A stretch of DNA of 64,000 nt from positions 3,410,001 to 3,474,000 of the forward strand of contig NZ_CP033966.1 of assembly GCF_003854895.1 (NCBI RefSeq), written 5' to 3'. The position numbers and the translations under genes are program-made. The notes beneath the pieces were generated by a model. It searched no databases. It saw only the letters and a program-made list of their open reading frames with translations, and had not been told where the DNA came from. Origin of the DNA: Pigmentiphaga sp. H8. GTDB lineage: Bacteria > Pseudomonadota > Gammaproteobacteria > Burkholderiales > Burkholderiaceae_B. Below are positions 59,253-64,000 of this stretch, in pieces (the first letter of the stretch is position 1; each line of letters opens with the position of its first letter).

Positions 59253-61274
59253 ATGCACATCCAGCCTTCCCTCCTGTTTCCCGCTCTTCGCCACCCCGCC
59301 TCGCGCAGCTTCGCGCTAAGGCTGGCCGCCGCCTCGATACTGGCCATGGCGGCCGCGACCGCCTTCTCCATCGCCAACCCCTGGTGGGCGGCCATGGCCG
59401 TCTGGATGATAGGCCAGCCCACGCGCGGACTGCTGCTCGAACGCAGCCTGATGCAATGGCTCGGCACCCTGGCCGGCGGCCTGGCGGCCGTCGGGCTGAC
59501 CGCGCTGACGGGCGGCGCCCCGGCCCTGCTGCTGACCGCGCTATGTGTGTGGATGGGGCTGTGCTGCGGCGCCAGCAACCTGCTGCGGCACCAGCGCGCC
59601 TATGGCGCTGCCCTGTGCGGACTGACCACCGCCGTCATCGTCGTGCTGACGGCCGGCACGCCGATCGACACAGCCGCCTTCGCGGCGGCACGCGTGCTCG
59701 ACAACATGATAGGCATCGCCGCTTCGCTGCTTGTCATCGCGCTGTGGAACGCGCCCTCTCCCGCGACCGCCCTGCTGGAGAAGACCCGCGACCTGCTCTG
59801 CGCGACGCTGGGCCACGCCGCCCGCCAGCTTGGGCCGGACCCGATTCCCGACACCGCGCCGCGCGCGCGCAAGCTCGTCGCCGCGCTGGCCGAACTGGAA
59901 ACCACCGCCGAGGACACGACGGCCGGATCCCTGTCCCAGCGGCGCCGGCTCAAGCCCATGCGCGGCTTGCTGGCGGGACTGCTCGACCTGATCGCCATCA
60001 TGCCGGCGCTGCGCCAGCACGCGCAGGCGCTGGCGCGGCGCCACGCGGAAGACCTGGACCAGTTGCGGGCCAGCCTGGACGACCTGGCCGAGACCATCCA
60101 GGCGGGACACGGGTCCTCGCTGGCCATCGTCCGCACCGCGACCCGCCGCCTGCGCGGCGCCGATCCGCTGTTCGACACCTGCCTGGACGAGTTCGAACAG
60201 GCGCTTGCGGCCATCACCGCGAGCTACCGGAACATGGCGGCGACCCTGCCGGAACCCTCTCCTTCGCCCACCGCCGCCCATCCGGATATCGCCGGCGTGC
60301 GCATCGCCGCCTGGCGGGGCGTGGCCGTCTCGGCGCTTGCCGCGGGGGCGTGGCTGGCATCCGGCTGGGAACCGCTGCGCTACCTGATGCTGGGCGCGTG
60401 CATCTTCACCGCTCTGTTCGCCCCGGTCGACGAACCGGTGCCGCTCATGCGGCGCGTATTGGCCGGCGCCTCCGCGGCGGCGGTCGCGGCCTTCGCGTGG
60501 CGCGTGGGCATCGCTCCCATCGTGCCCCATCCCTGGCTGTCGCTGGCCCTGGCTTCGCCGCTCATCCTGGCCGCCGCCACCGCCCAGGCGCATCGCGGCA
60601 CGGCCTTCATCGGCCTGGCCTTCAACATGCTGTTCGCGGTGCTGGCGCAACCGGTCAATACCGAACCCGCCGAACCGATGGCGCTGCTTACGGTCGAGCT
60701 CATGCTGCTGGCAGGCATCGCCTGCAGCTACGCCGCCTACCGGTGGCTGATCCCGATGACCACCCTGCGCCGCCGCCGGCACCTGCATCGCGCCATACGC
60801 ACCGAGATCGCCGCCATCGCGCAGTGGGCCGGTACGCCCATGCGCGCGGCACGCCACCTGGCCCGCCTGCGTTTCCTGGTCCTGGCGCTGATCGCCCGCA
60901 CCAGCACGGAGGCCGCCACCGCCGACGGCGCGCTGGCGGCGCTATCGCTGGGCCACGCGCTGGCGCGCATGGGCCATTTGCTCGACCGGCGGCCCGATGC
61001 GCCGGAAGCGCCGTGGATAGGCCAGGCCTTGCGCGCGATGAGCAAACCGCTGCCCACGCCGCACGATGCCGGCGCGACGCTGCGCAACTACGCCAACCGG
61101 GCCCGCGCGGCCGACGCCTCCGCCGCCGTGCCTGCCGCCCGCTGGCTGGAGGAAGCCGCGGAGCACCTGACCGAGCACACGGCATTCTTCCGCGCGCAGC
61201 CGGCAAGAGCATGGAGGCAGCGGGTCGCGGACATTTCTTCTTCGCCCGCCCGTGAAGACAGGAAACGCGCGTGA
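59253..61274 (+). CDS. FUSC family inner membrane exporter (aromatic acid/fusaric acid resistance-like)
   Basis: 673 aa with two blocks of about six helices (residues ~20-170 and ~350-500) each followed by a cytoplasmic region, the layout of AaeB/FusC/YccS proteins. 'ANPWWAAMAVWMIGQPTRGLLLERSLMQWLGTLAGG' split in two is the FUSC core. Members export aromatic acids with MFP and outer-membrane partners; none is adjacent here. A GGAGGAG lies 20 nt upstream, rather far from the ATG, so the true start might be slightly different. Confidence 0.87.
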   Translation: MHIQPSLLFPALRHPASRSFALRLAAASILAMAAATAFSIANPWWAAMAVWMIGQPTRGLLLERSLMQWLGTLAGGLAAVGLTALTGGAPALLLTALCVWMGLCCGASNLLRHQRAYGAALCGLTTAVIVVLTAGTPIDTAAFAAARVLDNMIGIAASLLVIALWNAPSPATALLEKTRDLLCATLGHAARQLGPDPIPDTAPRARKLVAALAELETTAEDTTAGSLSQRRRLKPMRGLLAGLLDLIAIMPALRQHAQALARRHAEDLDQLRASLDDLAETIQAGHGSSLAIVRTATRRLRGADPLFDTCLDEFEQALAAITASYRNMAATLPEPSPSPTAAHPDIAGVRIAAWRGVAVSALAAGAWLASGWEPLRYLMLGACIFTALFAPVDEPVPLMRRVLAGASAAAVAAFAWRVGIAPIVPHPWLSLALASPLILAAATAQAHRGTAFIGLAFNMLFAVLAQPVNTEPAEPMALLTVELMLLAGIACSYAAYRWLIPMTTLRRRRHLHRAIRTEIAAIAQWAGTPMRAARHLARLRFLVLALIARTSTEAATADGALAALSLGHALARMGHLLDRRPDAPEAPWIGQALRAMSKPLPTPHDAGATLRNYANRARAADASAAVPAARWLEEAAEHLTEHTAFFRAQPARAWRQRVADISSSPAREDRKRA

Positions 61275-61296
61275 AGGCACCTTCCCACGCTCCAGT

Positions 61297-61325
61297 TTGC
61301 ATTGGGAAGATGACAGGGATATAAT
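61297..61325 (+). promoter_or_regulatory. Promoter of tRNA-fMet copy 1
   Basis: TTGCAT (-35) and perfect TATAAT (-10) separated by 17 bp, ending 13 bp upstream of the tRNA. The -10 and everything downstream is duplicated at copy 2, but the -35 is not. Confidence 0.75.
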
Positions 61326-61338
61326 CTTTTTCTTCAGA

Positions 61339-61415
61339 CGCGGGGTGGAGCAGTCTGGCAGCTCGTCGGGCTCATAACCCGAAGGTCACAGGTTCAAATC
61401 CTGTCCCCGCAACCA
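61339..61415 (+). tRNA. tRNA-fMet (CAU), copy 1
   Basis: 77 nt, CCA encoded. Anticodon CAT at 61373-61375. Initiator features: C1:A72 mismatch at the acceptor end and the GGG/CCC anticodon stem. T-arm ACAGG-TTCAAAT-CCTGT. Identical in sequence to the minus-strand copy at 62491-62567. Confidence 0.98.
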
Positions 61416-61421
61416 GATAAG

Positions 61422-61456
61422 AAACGGCCTCGAACGCATTGCGTCGAGGCCGTTTT
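61422..61456 (+). terminator. Terminator of tRNA-fMet copy 1
   Basis: Stem AACGGCCTCGA / TCGAGGCCGTT with inner ACGC/GCGT pairing and TTTT, starting 6 nt after the CCA end. Same hairpin follows copy 2. Confidence 0.85.
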
Positions 61457-61570
61457 GCTTTGCATCCCTCAACCAAACGCGCCCTCGGCGTCGATATCCT
61501 CCGCTGCGCGCGGGGCAGCTCTTTGCCCGAGCCACGCCGCCTCCGGCCGACGATCTCTTTCACCTGCTTG

Positions 61571-61984
61571 TTAACGCACCGACAAGCTCAGCTCTCGCCC
61601 TAGGCTGGCAAGCGCGGCAGCAATGGTATCGATCTTGGTGGCATGGCCCAGGTCCATGATGCGGGTGACTTCCTGCTTGCGCGTTCCCAGCCGGCGCGCC
61701 AGTTCCACCGGCGCCACGTCCTGGCGGACCATTTCGTTGAGCAGCAGGACCTTTGCCCACAGGCTGGCAGGTAGTTCAACCAGGACCTCACCGGCCTGGG
61801 CCTTGGACGGCAGGGGTACGGCCCGTCGATCCTCGAAATAGAAGTCCATGGCCGTGCGCAATGCATCGGCCGCTGCGGCCTCGGCTTCCTCGCGGGTATC
61901 CGCAGCCGTCAGAGCTTCGGGGATGTCGCGGAACGACACCATGAAAACGTTGCCATCCGGTTCGATTCGAGCGGCGTAGCGCAT
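61571..61984 (-). CDS. hicB: HicB antitoxin (full-length, HTH type)
   Basis: 137 aa, closely similar in layout to E. coli HicB: 'MRYAARIEPDGNVFMVSFRDIPEALT' degenerate RNase H fold at the N-terminus, 'AMDFYFEDRRAVPLPS' in the middle and a C-terminal helix-turn-helix ('VELARRLGTRKQEVTRIMDLGHATKIDTI') for operator binding. Start 61984 has AGAGGTAA upstream. It neutralises HicA and represses the operon. The 78-nt gap from hicA contains a CGCAAA triplet repeat. Confidence 0.93.
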   Translation of the reverse strand: MRYAARIEPDGNVFMVSFRDIPEALTAADTREEAEAAAADALRTAMDFYFEDRRAVPLPSKAQAGEVLVELPASLWAKVLLLNEMVRQDVAPVELARRLGTRKQEVTRIMDLGHATKIDTIAAALASLGRELSLSVR

Positions 61985-62062
61985 CTGATTACCTCTTTGC
62001 GTTTGCGTTTGCGTTCGGTGGTACGGTGAAATGCGTTCGGGAAGTCCCTTGCGGCCTCTCAA

Positions 62063-62239
62063 TTACTTGATCCCCAGTTGCTTGAGAATCGCCTTTCTCA
62101 GCCCTTCCCCAAGCTCCTGGCTTGGGTGCCTTGGCAGAGTGGTCTGCTTGCCCTGGTAGTACACCTTTGTGTGACCGGCGCCTTCCTTGAATGTGGCGCC
62201 CTGGGCAGCTAACCATCGCCGGAACTCGTTAACTTTCAC
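62063..62239 (-). CDS. hicA: HicA mRNA interferase toxin
   Basis: 58 aa from a GTG start, exactly the length of E. coli HicA; a TTG at 62269 would add ten residues but lacks conservation. dsRBD-like fold with 'VNEFRRWLAAQGATFKEG', catalytic His23 in 'GAGHTKVYYQG' and 'TLPRHPSQELGEGLRKAILKQLG'. Cleaves mRNA independently of ribosomes. GGGGG lies just upstream of GTG. Toxin precedes antitoxin as in E. coli hicAB. Confidence 0.9.
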   Translation of the reverse strand: MKVNEFRRWLAAQGATFKEGAGHTKVYYQGKQTTLPRHPSQELGEGLRKAILKQLGIK

Positions 62240-62274
62240 CTCACCCCCGCGTTTGTCGACCCATGACAAAAGTA

Positions 62275-62307
62275 AACAAAAAAGATTACATGATCAACAA
62301 AAAAGAT
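62275..62307 (-). promoter_or_regulatory. hicAB control region with 12-bp direct repeats
   Basis: Two exact copies of ATCTTTTTTGTT (minus strand; 62307-62296 and 62286-62275) with a 21-bp period, two helical turns. They overlap a likely promoter: TTGATC and TACTTT with 17-bp spacing. The region is strikingly AT-rich. Likely HicB operator (inference). Confidence 0.6.
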
Positions 62308-62363
62308 GACTAACGCGTCGCCTTCACCTTCAGTATGCTGGCTTGTGTCTCATCGCCACGGTG

Positions 62364-62392
62364 ACAGACCTCCAGGCTAGACCTGGGTCTGT
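62364..62392. other. Hairpin between hicA promoter and tRNA-fMet copy 2
   Basis: ACAGACC-TC-CAGG ... CCTGGGTCTGT stem-loop with a 2-nt bulge, no T-tract. It stands in the 250-bp gap between hicA and the tRNA. No gene recognised here; may be a remnant of an inserted element. Confidence 0.4.
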
Positions 62393-62450
62393 GGCACTAA
62401 TGGGAGAGGGAGGTTCTTGAGCAAACGCCCTTGAACGGAAAGTGCAAAGC

Positions 62451-62487
62451 AAAACGGCCTCGACGCAATGCGTCGAGGCCGTTTTTT
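62451..62487 (-). terminator. Terminator of tRNA-fMet copy 2 (bidirectional)
   Basis: Perfect 14-bp stem AACGGCCTCGACGC / GCGTCGAGGCCGTT with T-tracts on both strands (TTTT minus, six T plus), directly after the tRNA. It can also stop plus-strand transcription. Confidence 0.88.
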
Positions 62488-62490
62488 ATC

Positions 62491-62567
62491 TGGTTGCGGG
62501 GACAGGATTTGAACCTGTGACCTTCGGGTTATGAGCCCGACGAGCTGCCAGACTGCTCCACCCCGCG
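62491..62567 (-). tRNA. tRNA-fMet (CAU), copy 2
   Basis: 77 nt, identical to copy 1, anticodon CAT at 62533-62531. The TATAAT box is present (62586-62581) but no -35 is seen, so it may depend on readthrough from the BKACE gene ending at 62609, or on a degenerate promoter. Confidence 0.98.
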
Positions 62568-62608
62568 TCTGAAGAAAAAGATTATACACGTACTCGCGCG
62601 GCCGTGCT

Positions 62609-63544
62609 TTACGCCGCCAGTGCCACCTTCCCTCTTCCCTTCAACCCCAGCATCTCGCGCGCCTCGTCGGGCGTCGCGATCCCGAAGCCGAAGGACTCCA
62701 GGATCCCGCGTATCTTGCCCACCTGCTGCGCATTGGAGGTGGCCATCTCGCCCGGTCCGATGGACAGCGAATCCTCCAGCCCCACCCGCACGTTGCCGCC
62801 CATCAGTGCGGCCTGGGTGACCAGCGGCATCTGGTGGCGGCCGGCGGCCAGGACGGACCATTGGTAGCTGTCGCCGAACAGCTTGTCGGCGATGCGTTTC
62901 ATGTGCACGAGATTCTCGGGATCGGCGCCTATGCCGCCCAGCACGCCCAGCACGAATTGCAGGAAGATCGGCCCTTGCACCAGGCCGCGGTCGACGAAGT
63001 GCTTGAGGTTGTACAGGTGGCCGACGTCGTAGCACTCGAACTCGAAGCGGGTGCCGTGCCCCCGCCCCAGTTGTTCGAAGATGGTTTCGATGTCGCCGAA
63101 GGTGTTGCGGAAGATGGCGTTGCGGGTCTTCTCCAGGTGCTCGCGCTCCCAGGGAAAATCGAAATCCTTCATCTTGTCCAGCACGGGGAACAGGGCGAAG
63201 TTCATCGATCCCATGTTGCACGAGGCCATTTCCGCCGAGGCGTCGATGGCGCCGGCCAGGCGCTGTTCGAGCGTCATGGTGTGCGAGCCGCCGGTGGTGA
63301 TGTTGATGACGGCGTCGGTCTGGGCATGGATGCGCGGCAGGAATTGCCGGTAGACCGCGGGCTCGAAGGCCGGCCTGCCGTCGGCCGCGTGGCGGGCGTG
63401 CAGGTGCAGGATGGCCGCGCCGGCCCGCGCCGCGTCCACGGCCTGTTCGGCGATCTGGTCGGGCGTGATGGGCAAGTGCGGCGACATGCTGGGGGTGTGC
63501 ACCGATCCGGTAACAGCGCAGGTGATGATGACTTTTCTGGGCAC
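62609..63544 (-). CDS. BKACE (DUF849) beta-keto acid cleavage enzyme
   Basis: 311-aa TIM-barrel protein of the Kce/BKACE family, which condenses a beta-keto acid with acetyl-CoA to give acetoacetate and a CoA ester. 'AAILHLHARHAADGRP' provides the metal His pair; 'ITTGGSHTM' and 'MGGNVRVGLEDSL' are further family motifs. Near the N-terminus the sequence reads 'AVTGSVHTPSMSP', where Kce has a Glu contacting the amino group of its substrate, so a non-amino beta-keto acid is likely. GTG start with AGGAG upstream. Lies 21 bp after a FAH-family gene. Confidence 0.9.
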   Translation of the reverse strand: MPRKVIITCAVTGSVHTPSMSPHLPITPDQIAEQAVDAARAGAAILHLHARHAADGRPAFEPAVYRQFLPRIHAQTDAVINITTGGSHTMTLEQRLAGAIDASAEMASCNMGSMNFALFPVLDKMKDFDFPWEREHLEKTRNAIFRNTFGDIETIFEQLGRGHGTRFEFECYDVGHLYNLKHFVDRGLVQGPIFLQFVLGVLGGIGADPENLVHMKRIADKLFGDSYQWSVLAAGRHQMPLVTQAALMGGNVRVGLEDSLSIGPGEMATSNAQQVGKIRGILESFGFGIATPDEAREMLGLKGRGKVALAA

Positions 63545-63565
63545 GAAGAGGCTCCTGGACTGGCG

Positions 63566-64000
63566 TTACGCCGGCTCGGCGACGACGCGGTTTTCGATAT
63601 GGCCGATGCCGTCGATCTCGACGCGCATCACGTCGCCGACCTTGAGGAAGGAAGGCGGATCCATGGCGGCGCCCACGCCGGAAGGCGTGCCGGTGGCCAG
63701 GATGTCGCCGGGCTCCAGCGTCATGACGGTGGACAGGTAGGCGATCTGGTCGTAGATGCTGTAGATCATCTCGCCGGTGCGGGCCTCCTGGCGCACTTCG
63801 CCGTTGACCCGCATGCGCAGCGTCAGCGCCAGCGGATCGGGCACTTCGTCGTCGGTAACGATCCACGGGCCGATGGGACCGGTGGTGTTGAAGGACTTGC
63901 CCAGGGTCATGGTGGCCGAACGCCGCTGCCAGTCGCGCACCGACACGTCGTTGCAGACGAGGTAGCCGGCGATGACGTCCCTGGCCTGCCCCGCCGGCAC
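63566..64000 (-). CDS. FAH family protein (5' end outside window)
   Basis: C-terminal 144 residues of a fumarylacetoacetate hydrolase-like enzyme: 'AGYLVCNDVSVRDWQRR', 'GPIGPWIVTDDEVPDP' and 'GDILATGTPSGVGAAMDPPSFLKVGD'. The N-terminus and metal-binding Glu residues lie beyond the right edge. It is a different gene from the one at 34233-35168. Co-transcribed with the BKACE gene; together they suggest degradation of a ring-derived beta-keto acid. Confidence 0.9.
   Translation of the reverse strand: MPAGQARDVIAGYLVCNDVSVRDWQRRSATMTLGKSFNTTGPIGPWIVTDDEVPDPLALTLRMRVNGEVRQEARTGEMIYSIYDQIAYLSTVMTLEPGDILATGTPSGVGAAMDPPSFLKVGDVMRVEIDGIGHIENRVVAEPA

Larger units (their letters stand above)
61320..61464 (+). 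repeat. Inverted repeat, left copy (TATAAT + tRNA-fMet + terminator)
   Basis: About 145 bp from the -10 box through the tRNA, its CCA and terminator to GCTTTGCA. It is repeated in inverted orientation at 62443-62586. The two differ only by a single inserted A and a G/A change in or just before the terminator stem. Confidence 0.9.
62443..62586 (-). repeat. Inverted repeat, right copy (TATAAT + tRNA-fMet + terminator)
   Basis: About 144-bp inverted copy of 61320-61464. Homology stops exactly at the -10 box: upstream on the minus strand there is no -35 like that of copy 1. Confidence 0.9.

Noticed and set aside
61372..61563. 63-aa minus-strand frame ending 'AGTGFEPVTFGL'
   Set aside because: It is the antisense of tRNA-fMet and its terminator; this peptide is a well-known false translation of tRNA regions.
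61320..62586. Genomic island integrated in tRNA-fMet
   Set aside because: No integrase gene, and the flanking repeats are whole inverted tRNA units rather than direct repeats of the tRNA 3' end.
62529..63866. 445-aa minus-strand frame overlapping BKACE and FAH genes
   Set aside because: Arg/Ala-rich composition typical of a shifted frame in GC-rich DNA; the two real genes with intact motifs occupy the same DNA.

Overview
The window is about 64 kb of GC-rich, densely coded beta-proteobacterial chromosome, most likely Alcaligenaceae (Bordetella/Achromobacter type). Three things point there: many orphan Bug/TctC solute-binding proteins, a Burkholderiales-type trimeric porin, and the rluB-scpB / rimP-nusA-infB-rbfA-truB-typA arrangement. 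Two identical initiator tRNA genes were found. I saw no rRNA, CRISPR array, intact IS or prophage.

Layout. 1-5594: a Liv-type branched-chain/aromatic-acid ABC transporter (binding protein cut by the window edge) followed by LigA- and LigB-like extradiol dioxygenase subunits. 5635-9728: YihY-type membrane protein, WrbA, DUF2069 protein, FAD-linked dehydrogenase and a small basic protein. 9740-13457: LysR regulator divergent from a TauD-type dioxygenase, an MqnA-fold protein and a Bug protein. 13491-19144: mixed housekeeping (exported protein, DusA, orphan ParA-like ATPase, SDR, SGNH hydrolase, OpgC-like membrane protein). 19250-25526: porin, MarR regulator, the ybhP-clsB-ybhN lipid operon and zwf. 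25611-29535: LysR, Bug, LigK-like aldolase and LigI-like PDC hydrolase, i.e. lower steps of 4,5-cleavage (protocatechuate/gallate) catabolism. 29638-36101: a GntR regulator and a seven-gene operon (FAH hydrolase, NitT/TauT-type ABC transporter, two VOC proteins, DapA-like aldolase) that reads as uptake plus meta-cleavage of an unidentified aromatic. 36239-42038: PuuD urate hydroxylase, DUF2242 lipoprotein, GabD-like dehydrogenase, GNAT, chemoreceptor. 42221-53607: translation/transcription core, all on the minus strand (typA, truB, rbfA, infB, nusA, rimP, then rluB and scpB). 53925-61274: EamA transporter, DUF1488 protein, a complete siaABCD c-di-GMP switch and a FUSC exporter. 61320-62586: a hicAB toxin-antitoxin pair between two inverted, identical tRNA-fMet genes. 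62609-64000: BKACE and FAH genes of another catabolic cluster, cut by the right edge.

The unifying theme is scavenging of organic and aromatic acids: several uptake systems each sit beside a regulator and ring-cleavage or aldolase/hydrolase enzymes. The signals least explained by known gene content are the roughly 395-nt structured leader with its own promoter and intrinsic terminator ahead of rimP, the 12-bp direct repeats 21 bp apart ahead of hicA, the AAATTGT-type palindromes shared by the gntR and FAH-operon control regions, the MqnA-fold protein coupled to a TauD dioxygenase, and the inverted tRNA-fMet duplication. Assignments are by reading motifs; no database search was possible.
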